DNA of 61,154 bases, from the NCBI GenBank assembly GCA_030446685.1, contig JAUJMV010000025.1, positions 45,612-106,765 on the forward strand, given 5' to 3'. The stretch is from Thermomicrobiales bacterium. GTDB taxonomy: Bacteria > Chloroflexota > Chloroflexia > Thermomicrobiales > CADCWN01. Shown piece after piece: positions 47,029 to 57,595 of the stretch (the first letter of the stretch is position 1; each line of letters begins with the position of its first letter). Under the pieces are notes generated by a model. That model saw only the letters and a list, made by a program, of their open reading frames with translations, did not search any database and was not told where the DNA came from. Made by a program: the position numbers and the translations under genes.

Positions 47029-48369
47029 CTACCCGCGGATCAGCCCCAGCACCTCCTCCGTCTTGGCCCGCAGTTCCTCCTCGTTGGCGGCCTCCACGTT
47101 GAGGCGCAGGAGGGGCTGGGTGTTCGAGGCGCGGAGGTTGAACCACCAGTCGGGGTACTCGACCGTCAGGCCGTCGAGCTTGTCGATCCGCGCGCCGGCC
47201 GCGCCGTAATGCCCCTCCACCCGCGCCAGGACCGCCGCGATGTCCGCGACCTCGGAATTGATCTCGCCGGAGCGGACGTAGGGGTCGAGCGGGGCGAGCA
47301 CCTCGGAGACCGGCTTGCCCGCCAGCGAGACCAGTTCGAGGACGGTCAGGAAGGCGATCAGGCCCGAGTCGGCGTACCAGTTGTCGCGGAAGTAGAAGTG
47401 GCCGGAGTGCTCGCCCCCGAAGACGGCGTCCTCGCGGCGCATCGTCGCCTTGATGAAGGAGTGCCCGACCCGCTCGCGTACTGGCCGTCCGCCGAGCCGC
47501 TCGATCGTCTGCGGCACGCTGCGCGAGCAGATCAGGTTGTAGACGATCGTCGCGCCGGGGTTCTTGCTCAGCAGGCGCTGGGCGACCATCGCCGTGACCA
47601 TGTCGCCGCCGACGAACGTGCCCCGCTCGTCGACGATGAACATCCGGTCGGCGTCCCCGTCGAAGGCGACGCCGAGGTCGGCGCCGGTCTCGCGCACCTT
47701 CGCCTGCAGATCGACCAGGTTCTCCAGCTCGATCGGGTTGGCGGGGTGGTTCGGGAAGGCGCCGTCCAGCTCGAAGTAGAGCGGCGTCAGCTCGCAGGGG
47801 ATGCGCGCGAAGACCTTGGGGAGGGTCATCCCGGCCATGCCGTTGCCGGCGTCGGCGACGACCCGCAGCGGGCGCAGCGCGCCGACATCGATGAAGCCGA
47901 GGCAGTGGGCGACGTACTCGTCGAGGACGTCGCGGGTGGTGACGCGGCCCGTCCCCCGTGCGGGCGGGATCGCGTCGTTGACGATTAGGTCGCGGATTTC
48001 GGCCAGCCCGGTCTCGCTGCTGAGCGGGATCGCACTCTCGCGGCACAGCTTCAGGCCGTTGTACTCGGCGGGGTTGTGCGAGGCGGTGACCATCGCGCCG
48101 GCCGGGTAGCCGAACTTGCCGACCGCGAAGTAGAGCTCGTCGGTGCTGGTCAGCCCCAGGTCGATCGCCTCCGCCCCCTGGGCCACGATCCCCCCGATGA
48201 GCGCGCCGGCGATCGCCGGGCCGGAGAGGCGCATGTCGCGCCCGACGGCGACGCGGTCGACGCCGAGGTGGGCGACGAAGGCCCGCCCGATCTGGTAGGC
48301 GATCTCCTCGTTCAGTTCCCCAGGGTAGATCCCGCGCACGTCATAGGCTTTGAAGATCGACGGATCCAT
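47029..48369 (-). CDS. Phosphomannomutase/phosphoglucomutase
   Basis: 446 residues of the alpha-D-phosphohexomutase family: FKAYDVRGIYPGELNEEIAY, phosphoserine loop GAMVTASHNPAEYNGLK, metal loop VAFDGDADRMFIVDE, sugar loop GGEHSGHFYF and phosphate loop RASNTQPLLRLNVEA. The GEHSG and length fit PMM/PGM (ManB/AlgC-like), which interconverts 6-phospho- and 1-phospho-hexoses for cell-surface glycan precursors. GGAGGGGAAG precedes the ATG at 48369. A six-unit heptamer array sits 18 bp upstream in its leader. Confidence 0.93.
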   Translation of the reverse strand: MDPSIFKAYDVRGIYPGELNEEIAYQIGRAFVAHLGVDRVAVGRDMRLSGPAIAGALIGGIVAQGAEAIDLGLTSTDELYFAVGKFGYPAGAMVTASHNPAEYNGLKLCRESAIPLSSETGLAEIRDLIVNDAIPPARGTGRVTTRDVLDEYVAHCLGFIDVGALRPLRVVADAGNGMAGMTLPKVFARIPCELTPLYFELDGAFPNHPANPIELENLVDLQAKVRETGADLGVAFDGDADRMFIVDERGTFVGGDMVTAMVAQRLLSKNPGATIVYNLICSRSVPQTIERLGGRPVRERVGHSFIKATMRREDAVFGGEHSGHFYFRDNWYADSGLIAFLTVLELVSLAGKPVSEVLAPLDPYVRSGEINSEVADIAAVLARVEGHYGAAGARIDKLDGLTVEYPDWWFNLRASNTQPLLRLNVEAANEEELRAKTEEVLGLIRG

Positions 48370-48386
48370 CTTCCCCTCCTTCGTTC

Positions 48387-48428
48387 AGGACTGAGGACCG
48401 AGGACGCAGGACTGAGGGCTGAGGACTG
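48387..48428. repeat. Heptamer array AGGACTG x6
   Basis: AGGACTG, AGGACCG, AGGACGC, AGGACTG, AGGGCTG, AGGACTG: six units in exact 7-nt register, in the mutase 5' leader. A degenerate partner (CTCAGCCCGCGACCCTCGG, about 48449-48467) may be the other arm. Confidence 0.85.
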
Positions 48429-48526
48429 CGTGGCGCGGTGACGACGCTACTCAGCCCGCGACCCTCGGTATGCCGGCCGTGTTTGGGCGGTAGTGTACAC
48501 CACCGCACGCGCCGCCGACGGTTGCC

Positions 48527-48702
48527 GACGACTGAAGTCGTCGCTGGGGGCTCCCTCCGGTCGCCACGAAACCGGCCTTCGCCGGTTGGGACATGGGCGA
48601 GGCAGCAGGTCAATCGGCACAGCGCGGCCGGCGATAGCCCCAGTCCACGCAGGTGGACTTCGTGGCAACCGGAGGGAGCCCCCAGCGACGACTTCAGTCG
48701 TC
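48527..48702. mobile_element. 176-bp palindromic cassette with 44-bp arms
   Basis: Arms 48527-48570 and 48659-48702 are inverted with one mismatch; the outer part is GACGACTGAAGTCGTC, itself palindromic, followed by GCTGGGGGCTCCCTCCGGT. The interior has two further hairpins (ACCGGCCTTCGCCGGT; GTCCACGCAGGTGGAC). It ends 6 bp from the GH2 stop codon. No coding capacity. Confidence 0.85.
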
Positions 48703-48707
48703 GCCCC

Positions 48708-50558
<1,851 letters not shown>

Positions 50559-50581
50559 GCTTCCTCCTTCGTGCTGGTGGC

Positions 50582-52078
50582 TCACCGATGCGGGGCGTGC
50601 CAGTTCCGCCCGGCGCGTTTCGGCGTGTACCGGCCGCCGGGCAGGTCGTCCTCGGTGCGGATCGTCCAGCGCAGCAACTCCTCGACCAGCGCCAGGCGCA
50701 CCTCGCGGTGGCCCGGATCGTCGAAGAGGTCGCGCAACTCCCCCGGATCGGCCTCCAGATCGTACAGCTCGCCGCGCCCCCGCGCGTCGAAGGTCAGCTT
50801 CCAGCGCCCCTGGCGGACCATCTTCAGGTTGCCGCTCTGGGTGACGCTGTTCAGCTCGTCGAACGTCGGGCCGTCGTAGGGGAAGTGCAGGGGCGGGCGC
50901 TCGTCCGCGGTGTAGTCCAGCCCGCCGAACCCTACCTCCGCGTAGACGCTGCGGAACTCCTCCGGCGGCGCGGGGCCGCCGGTCAGCAGGGGCCAGAGGC
51001 TGCGGCCCTGCACCCCGTAGGGGGGGTCGGCCCCGACCGCCTCGCAGAGGGTCGGCATCAGATCGACGAGTGACACGAACTCGTCGCGCGGCGGCCCGCC
51101 GCCGGCGATCCCCGGCCCGGCGACGATCAGCGGGACGCGCACCAGGCACTCGGGGAGGCCGACCCCCTTGCGCTGCAGGCCGTAGTCGCCGGCGTAATCG
51201 CCGTGGTCGGAGCAGAAGACGAGGATCGTGTCCCGGAGCAGGCCGCGCGCCTCGAGCCCCGCGACGAAGCGCCGGATCTGATCGTCGATCAGGCGCAGCA
51301 TGCCGCAGTAGGTGGCGCGGTAGCGGCGCCACCCGTCGTCGTAGCCCGGCCGCTTCTCCTCGAGGAGGCGGCGCAGCCACCGCCACTTGCCCCCCTTCGC
51401 CTCGGCGGCCTCCGGGCCGGCGACCCGCGGGGGGATCGTCTCCTCCGGGAAGAGGCTGAAGTAGGGTTCGGGCGCCTGGTAGGGGTTGTGCGGCTCGGGG
51501 AAGGAGAGCCAGAGGAAGAACGGCCGCCCGTCGCGCCCGTCGAGGCAGGCGAGGGCGTCCCGCACGATGCGCCAGGGGGGCTGGCATTCGAGCGGGAAGG
51601 GCGTCGGGGCGGGCGCGACGGCGTGGTCAAGGCCCTTCAGCCACTCGTCCATCCGCCACTCCTCGCCCGTCTTCGTCCCTTCGCGCCCGCCGCCGGCGTG
51701 CATGTAGAAGGAGGCGAAGTCGAAGTCCTCCGGCCGCAGATAAGTGTGGTTCTTGCCCGCGATGTTGATCGCGTAGCCGCGCTCCCGCAGCACCGTCACC
51801 AGATCCGCCGGGCCGAACAGGTTGCCGATGCCGCCGTTCTCGCGCACGCGCGTCGCCTTCGGGAAGCGCCCGGTGAAGAGGCTGCAACGCGCCGGGGCGC
51901 AGGCCGGCATCGGGGTGTAAGCCCGACTGAAACGGACGCCGCGCGCGCCCAACTCGTCCAGGAACGGGGTGGTGTCGAGGGGGAACCCCTCGGCCCGCGA
52001 GAAATCGGCCCGCTGCTGGTCGGTCATGATCAAGACGATGTTGGGCTGTCGTGCCGGCTCCGCGCGCGTGGCGCCCAT
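50582..52078 (-). CDS. Type I sulfatase
   Basis: 498 residues of the alkaline-phosphatase-like sulfatase family. The formylglycine motif is Cys60 in CAPARCSLFTGRFP (C-x-P-x-R). Metal residues: MTDQQRADF (Asp20) near the N-terminus, and FCSDHGDYAGDYGLQRKGVG. It removes sulfate esters from sugars or aromatics after activation by an FGE or anSME, neither of which is in the window. GGGGAGGTGGG RBS before ATG 52078, 10 bp after the upstream sulfatase stop. No signal peptide, so cytosolic. Confidence 0.92.
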   Translation of the reverse strand: MGATRAEPARQPNIVLIMTDQQRADFSRAEGFPLDTTPFLDELGARGVRFSRAYTPMPACAPARCSLFTGRFPKATRVRENGGIGNLFGPADLVTVLRERGYAINIAGKNHTYLRPEDFDFASFYMHAGGGREGTKTGEEWRMDEWLKGLDHAVAPAPTPFPLECQPPWRIVRDALACLDGRDGRPFFLWLSFPEPHNPYQAPEPYFSLFPEETIPPRVAGPEAAEAKGGKWRWLRRLLEEKRPGYDDGWRRYRATYCGMLRLIDDQIRRFVAGLEARGLLRDTILVFCSDHGDYAGDYGLQRKGVGLPECLVRVPLIVAGPGIAGGGPPRDEFVSLVDLMPTLCEAVGADPPYGVQGRSLWPLLTGGPAPPEEFRSVYAEVGFGGLDYTADERPPLHFPYDGPTFDELNSVTQSGNLKMVRQGRWKLTFDARGRGELYDLEADPGELRDLFDDPGHREVRLALVEELLRWTIRTEDDLPGGRYTPKRAGRNWHAPHR

Positions 52079-52088
52079 CCCACCTCCC

Positions 52089-53541
52089 CTACCAGTACGC
52101 CTCGCGCGGCTGGCCGCGGTCCTCGGCGGCGACGAGCGCGTCGAGCAGGAACTCCTGCAGCTCGACGCGGACGGCCGCGGCGGCGGGGTCGGCCCACAGG
52201 TTGCGCCGCTCCTCGGGGTCGGCCTCCAGATCGTACAGCTCGCCGCCCCGCGCGCGGCCGGTCGCGGGCGCGCCGTGGTGGATGATCAGCTTGTGGCGCC
52301 CCCGGCGCAGCATGGTTACGTGGACCGGCGGGTCGTAGGGGTGGCCGCTATTCCGGTACTCGCAGAGCGCCCAGCCGCGCGGTGCGGCGTCGGCGTCGTC
52401 GCGCGCCAGTGGCAGCAGGTTGCGGCCCTGGTCGCCGGGGAGGGGCGGCGCCCCGGCGGCCTCCAGCACGGTCGAGCAGAGGTCGATCCATTGCACCAGC
52501 GCGCCCCGCCGCGCCCCCGCCGGCAGGCGGCCGGGCCAGCGGAGGATCAGCGGCACGCGCACCGCCCCTCGTACATCAATGGCCCCTTGAGGAGCAGGCC
52601 GTGGTCCCCCAGCATCTCGCCGTGGTCGCTGGTGAAGACGACGAGGGTGTCCTCCGCCAGCCCCAGGTCGTCGAGCGCGGCCAGGATGCGGCCGGTCTCG
52701 TCGTCGATCAGCGCGACCATCGCGTAGTAGGCGGCGACCACCTCCTGGAGTTCCCGCGGGTCGTACTCGCCGAAGCCGCGCGCCAGGCCGGCGTAGCTCT
52801 TGCGCGACGCCTCGGCGAGGATCGGCGGGCGGTCCGCCAGGTCGTCGGGGCCGCCGATCGGGCGCGGCAGCGCGGCGGGGTCGTAGCGATCGACCCATTC
52901 CCGCGGCGCGACGAAGGGTGGTGCGGGTCGTAGAAGTTCGCCATCAGGAAGAAGGGGCGATCGGGGTCGCGCCCGCGCCGCAGGAAGTCGATCGCCCGCT
53001 CGCCGACCCAGCGGCTGTAGTGCGCCTCGGTCGGCAGCGTGTCGAAGCCGACCGGATCGTGCCCCTGGCGCCCGAAGCCGCCCGCCGCCGCCGCGGCGTA
53101 CAGCGCGGGGTGGCGCTCCTCCAGCCAGCGGTGGTAGGCGTTCTCGGGCGAGCCGTGGGTCGGGTCGTGCGCCCACTCGAACGACCGGAAGCCGTCGTCC
53201 TGGCGCGGCTCGGTGCGCCCCCGGAAGCAAGCCGCCAGGTGCATCTTGCCGATCAGCCCGCAGTCGTAGCCGTCGTCGGCCAGCGCGCGGGTGAAGAGCC
53301 GCTCGTGCGGCGGCAGCGCCACCCCGTTGGCCCAGAGGCCGTGGGCGTGGGGGTAGCGCCCGGTCAGCAGGCTCGCGCGCGACGGGGCGCAGACCGGGTT
53401 CTGCACGTAGCACCGCTCGAACAGGACGCCCTCGCGGGCGAGGCCGTCAATGGCCGGCGTCCGGATCTGCCCGTTGCCGTAGCAGCCGAGCGCGTCGTAG
53501 CGTTGCTGGTCGGTGCAGATGAAGAGGATGTTCGGGCGCAT
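52089..53541 (-). CDS. Second type I sulfatase (two frameshifts)
   Basis: MRPNILFICTDQQRYDALGC starts the fold; Cys51 in CAPSRASLLTGRYP is the formylglycine site (C-x-P-S-R, the standard form). The metal-binding FTSDHGEMLGDHGLLLKG follows, and the C-terminal ELYDLEADPEERRNLWADPA is typical. Indels near 52918 (after FYDPHHP) and 52567 (after LMYEG) split it into three ORFs; joined length is about 484 residues, normal. First gene of the sulfatase-sulfatase-GH2 unit. The leader carries the AGTGCTG heptamer palindrome. Confidence 0.9.
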
Positions 53542-53557
53542 CGCTCCGCTCCAAGCA

Positions 53558-53668
53558 AGTGCTGAGTGCTGAGTGCTGAGTGCTGAGCGTTCAGCAGGGC
53601 CAGAGCCGCCCTCCGTGCCGTGCCGGTCGGCGGGCGTTACCCATTACTCAGCACTCAGCACTCAGCAC
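53558..53668. repeat. Inverted heptamer arrays AGTGCTG x4 / TCAGCAC x3
   Basis: Left arm 53558-53585: four exact AGTGCTG units. Right arm 53648-53668: three exact TCAGCAC units plus TC. The 62-bp centre is unique. It lies between the sulfatase start (53541) and the aldehyde dehydrogenase stop (53675), touching the latter within 7 bp. Confidence 0.92.
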
Positions 53669-53674
53669 TCGCCA

Positions 53675-55032
53675 CTATGAGGCGGGCATGTCGAAGTAGA
53701 CGGTCTTGACCTGGGTGAAGAAGTCGATCGCGCTCTTGCCCTGCTCGCGCGAGAAGGAACTGGACGCCTTCATGCCGCCGAACGGCGCCTGCGGCTCGGC
53801 GCCGGCCGTCTCCGAGTTGATGTGGACGATGCCCGACTCGATGTCGCGGATGAAGCGGAAGGCGGTGGCGATGTCGCGCGTGAAGACCGAGGCGGAGAGG
53901 CCGAACTTGACGCTGTTCGCCAGCGCGATCCCCTCATCCAGGTCGTCGATCGGCATCACCGCCAGGACCGGGCCGAAGACCTCCTCCTGGGCCAGCCGCA
54001 TCGTCGGCGCGATCTGGCCGAAGACGGTCGGCTTGACGAAGTAGCCGCCGCCGTCCTGCTCGGGCGCGCCGCCGGCCAGCACCTCGCCGCCCTCCGACCG
54101 GCCGATCTCGATGTATTCCAGCACGCTGTCGCGCTGGCTCTCCGAGACGAGCGGGCCGATCTCGGTCGCCGCCTCCATCGGGTCGCCGACGCGCAGGGCG
54201 GCGGCGCGCTGGACCAGACGATCCACGAACTGGTCGAAGATCGGGCGCTGGACGAAGGCGCGGCTGGTCGCGGTGCATTTCTGGCCGGTGGAGAGCATCG
54301 CGCCGTTGATCGTCTGCCCGAGCGCCTGTTCGAGGTCGGCGTCGGCCAGGACGATCACCGGGTTCTTGCCGCCCATCTCGAGCTGCACCTTGATCCCGCG
54401 CTCCGACTCCGCCGCCTTGCGGTAGAGCGCCTTGCCGACGCTGTTCGAGCCGGTGAAGGTGACGTCGTGCTGACGATCTCGTCGTGCTCGACGAGGTTGA
54501 GGCGTTGCCGATCTCGGCGAGGCCGACCAGGAGCCGGTGACGAGGTTGAAGACGACGCCGGGGGCAGATCTTCCCGATCGCGATCTCCGGCGAGGCACTC
54601 GACCAGCAGCGGTGGCGGTCAGCGGGGTCAGCTCGGCCGGCTTGAAGACGACGGAAGTCGGGAAGGGGGTGCCGCCGCGACGCGCCGAGCGATCTTCCAG
54701 GCCGGGATCGGCTGCGCCCTTGCCCTCCTCGCGAAGTTCCTTGCCCTCCTTGATCTTGCCCTCCTCGCGCGCGGCGCGTCGATGATCTGCGACGCCTTAT
54801 AAAGAATGTTGCCGCGCGCGACCGGGGCGGTCTTGCGCCAGCCGTCGAACGCCTCGCGCGCCGCGCCCATCGCGCGGTCCACGTCGCGCGTGTCGGACGC
54901 CTGGAAATGGCCCAGGATCCTCATCGGGCCGCGCCTTGCGGTCCGGCGCGTCGTCGCCCTGCTGGCGGACGGCGCCCACTCGCCGCCGATGTAGTTGTGG
55001 TAGGTCTTCTCGCGCGTCGCCGTCGCCGCCAT
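53675..55032 (-). CDS. Aldehyde dehydrogenase, 2-oxoglutarate-semialdehyde-dehydrogenase-like (several frameshifts)
   Basis: The N-terminus MAATATREKTYHNYIGGEWA is followed by DVDRAMGAAREAFDGWRKTA and ILYKASQIIDA. After a damaged 300-bp stretch (54460-54800) the intact 3' part has DVTFTGSNSVGK, general base Glu in LEMGGKNPVIVLADADLEQA, catalytic Cys in STGQKCTATSR, EEVFGPVLAVM and the closing PFGGMKASSSFSREQGKSAI. The GQKCTATSR form is typical of 2-oxoglutarate-semialdehyde dehydrogenases of sugar-acid pathways. Start ATG 55032 follows GGGGGAAGTG. Joined length of about 450 is 30-40 short of the norm, so several bases may be missing in the damaged part. Confidence 0.8.
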
Positions 55033-55478
55033 CACTTCCCCCGCGTATCGTCGTCACCGAGCGCCATTGTACCGCGTGTCCCGTGCCACGCCAGTGGGTC
55101 ATCGCACGTCTCGGCAGGGTTCGAGAACGGGTGAGGGGTATAATCCGCGGACGGCCACGCATTGGCGTAGAGCCGGATCAGATCGAACATACCTCGCAAG
55201 TACGTCTTTGCCGACGAGGTCTTCTCGCGCGTCGCCGTGGTCGCCTTCGCGCCGGCGACGTGATTTCTTCAAGGGTCCCGCAACATATCGTCGAGGGCAA
55301 AGGGGAGCCTGTCAGCCGGATTTCACGCCGGCGGCGCCTGCACATCCGGCAGAACCCTACGGGGCTCTTGTCGCCAGTCCCATTCACGCTCACAGTATAC
55401 CCGCAGCGAATCACTCTGCCGGATTCCGCATGGCTTGGTGCCACCCCTCCCGCCGGGCGCATCAGGTCGACAACGCGG
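55033..55478. other. Intergenic region with partial duplication of the dehydrogenase 5' end
   Basis: 446 bp. GGTCTTCTCGCGCGTCGCCG occurs at about 55002 (dehydrogenase start) and again at about 55208. TATAAT near 55139 may be a -10. No gene is supported. Confidence 0.45.
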
Positions 55479-56018
55479 TCAGCGCCCGCCGGTAGACGTC
55501 AGCGAGTCGCCGGAGAAGAGGACGAAGCGGATCTCGGCGAAGCCGTCCGGGTGCTCGCGCGCCCAGTCGCCGGCGACGCCGAGCGCGATCGGCGCGGCCT
55601 GCTCGATCGGGTAGCCGTAGATGCCGGTGCTGATCGCGGGGAAGGCGATCGTCCGCGCGCCATGCTCGGCGGCCAGCGCGAGGCTGTTGCGGTGGGCGCG
55701 CGCCAGCAACTCCGGCTCGCCCGCGCCGCCGCCGCGCCAGATTGGGCCGACGGTGTGGACGACCCAGCGCGCCCCCAGCCGCCCCGCCCCGGTGATCACC
55801 GCCTCGCCGGTCGGCAGCCCGTCCGGCAGCCGCTCGCGGATCCGGCGGCACTCCTCGAGGATGGCGGGGCCGCCCGCGCGGTGGATCGCGCCGTCCACCC
55901 CACCGCCGCCGAGCAGGCTGCCGTTGGCGGCGTTGACGATGGCGTCGACCGCCTCGGCGGTGATGTCGCCCCGCTTGAGGATGATCCGCGTCGCGCCGAC
56001 CTGGACCTGCTCTCCCAC
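55479..56018 (-). CDS. Macro-domain protein (O-acetyl-ADP-ribose deacetylase-like)
   Basis: 179 residues. [20 protein letters not shown], then [15 protein letters not shown] (phosphate-binding GGGVDGAIH), [20 protein letters not shown] and [13 protein letters not shown] (second loop) are the YmdB/MacroD signatures. It binds and hydrolyses ADP-ribose esters or O-acetyl-ADP-ribose. The start at 56018 follows GGAGGGCGC. It lies 51 bp downstream of the epimerase stop on the same strand, so the two may be cotranscribed. Confidence 0.93.
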   Translation of the reverse strand: MGEQVQVGATRIILKRGDITAEAVDAIVNAANGSLLGGGGVDGAIHRAGGPAILEECRRIRERLPDGLPTGEAVITGAGRLGARWVVHTVGPIWRGGGAGEPELLARAHRNSLALAAEHGARTIAFPAISTGIYGYPIEQAAPIALGVAGDWAREHPDGFAEIRFVLFSGDSLTSTGGR

Positions 56019-56069
56019 GCGCGCCCTCCCGTCCGATTGTGGCAGCGCGACGCCTACGGCGACGAGCGG

Positions 56070-56993
56070 CTAGGTGAGGATCTGCCTCAGCGCGCCCTCG
56101 CTGGTGGGGTACTGGAACTGGTAGCCGAGTTCGAGCGCCCGCTTCGGGATGACCGCGCTGGCCGGTCGTCAGCAACTCCCCCGCCTCGCCGACGATGACC
56201 CGCAGGGCGAAGCCCGGCACCGGCGCCCAGATCGGCCGGCGCAGCACGCGGCCCAGCGTCCGGTAGAAGTCGCGGTTGGTCTGGGGCTGGGGCGCGGCGG
56301 CGTTGAGCGGGCCGCGCGCCCGCTCATCCTCCAGCGCCAGCAGGATCAGGCCGACCTCATCGGCCAGGTGGATCCAGGGAACCACTGCGTGCCGGGGAGG
56401 ACCGGGCCGCCGACGAACAGCTTCACGGGCAAGGTCATCTGGGGCAGCGCGCCCTCGTCCCGGTCGAGGACGATGCCGGTGCGGATCAGCGCGGTGCGCA
56501 CGCCGAACTCTTCGGTCCTCAGCGCCTCCGCCTCCCACTCCTTGACCACGCCGGCCAGGAAGTCGTCGCCGGGGGCGGCGCCCTCGTCGAGCGCGGTGTC
56601 GTCGCGCGGGCCGTAGAGGCCGACCGCCGAGCCGGAGACGAAGACCCGCGGCTTGCGCGCCGCCGCCCGCATCGCCTCCACCAGCCCGCGCGTGCCGACG
56701 ACGCGGCTGCGCCGGATCTCCCGCTTCCACTCTTCGGTCCAGCGCTTCCCGGCGATCGACGCCCCGGCGAGGCTGATCACTCCGTGGGCGCCGTCGATCG
56801 CCGCGGCCCAGGGGCCGGATTCGGCCGGCTCCCAGGCGACGTACTCCACCGCGCCGGGCGCCGCCCGCCGCGCGCCGTCGGGATCGCGGGAGAAGACGAC
56901 CACGCTGTAGCCGCGCTCGCGCAGCGCCGCGCAGACCGCCTTGCCGATCAGCCCGGTCGCGCCGGTGACCACCACCCGCCTCGCGTCCGCCAT
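56070..56993 (-). CDS. TIGR01777-family NAD(P)-dependent epimerase (frameshifted)
   Basis: MADARRVVVTGATGLIGKAV carries the Rossmann GATGLIG. Then VISLAGASIAGKRWTEEWKR, PRVFVSGSAVGLYG, ALRTEEFGVRTALIRTGIVL, and after an indel near 56385 IHLADEVGLILLALED and GPLNAAAPQPQTNRDFYRTL (NAAAP motif), then after another near 56160 a C-terminal DUF1731 tail ending RQILT before TAG at 56070. This is the SulA/YfcH-like SDR family of unknown substrate. ATG 56993 has GGAGGGG 6 nt upstream; ATG 56996 is an alternative. Confidence 0.85.
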
Positions 56994-57595
56994 CATTGCC
57001 CCTCCGTCCGAACGCCCCCCGGCGCGCGGCATTGTAGCACGCGGGGCGAGGTGAAGGGCGAGAGGACAAACGGGGTAACAGTTCGGAGTAGGCTGGCCGT
57101 CTGCCCCCCGGCGGGGGGCGCGGCACCAGGTGGCCCTTCCCGCTCCCGATGCCGGGAGCGGGAGGGGAAAAAGGGGCCGATGGGCCGAACCGAGGCGAGG
57201 CGGCCACGCCTGGGCGCGACATGGCGCGGGGGGAAATGGGGGATTTGGGGTCATTTCGGCCATCCTCCCGACCCATCGATGGGGCCGTTTTCCTTGCTGA
57301 GACGCCACAATCGAAGCGGTCGAGGGCGGTTCGTTTCGCGAAAACGCCCCTCTCGCGGCCGGGCGCGCCCGCGCGGGGGGCGGGGTGTGCGCGCCCGGAT
57401 ACCGATCGGACCCGGCGGCGGGGGCGGGCGGTGCCAGGGGCGGGGGGGCGGTCGGCGGGTGAGGGGCAGCGGCCGCGCGATCGGGCGGGCTCGCCGATGC
57501 CCGCGCACCGCGTACCCGACCCTGAACTGTTACCAAACGGGTGACGGCGCGGGCCGGGGGGCGCCGGTGTCACCCGACGGCCACTGCCGTTGCCC
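56994..57595. other. GC-rich intergenic region without genes
   Basis: About 600 bp, open in several frames only because of G+C. Noted: GGTAACAGTTC near 57075 and its complement GAACTGTTACC near 57523, a 440-bp-spaced inverted pair; a TTTTCCTTGCTGAGACGCC segment near 57289; many CG-rich self-complementary stretches. No RNA gene recognised. Confidence 0.5.

Larger units (their letters stand above)
48370..48707. other. Intergenic region with two repeat systems
   Basis: 338 bp upstream of the mutase. It contains the AGGACTG heptamer array (48387-48428) and the 176-bp palindromic cassette (48527-48702). No gene. Confidence 0.7.

Noticed and set aside
46211..48046. Single 611-codon minus-strand ORF spanning UDG and the mutase
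   Set aside because: Only its last 212 codons make a protein (UDG); the rest is the wrong frame of the phosphomannomutase.
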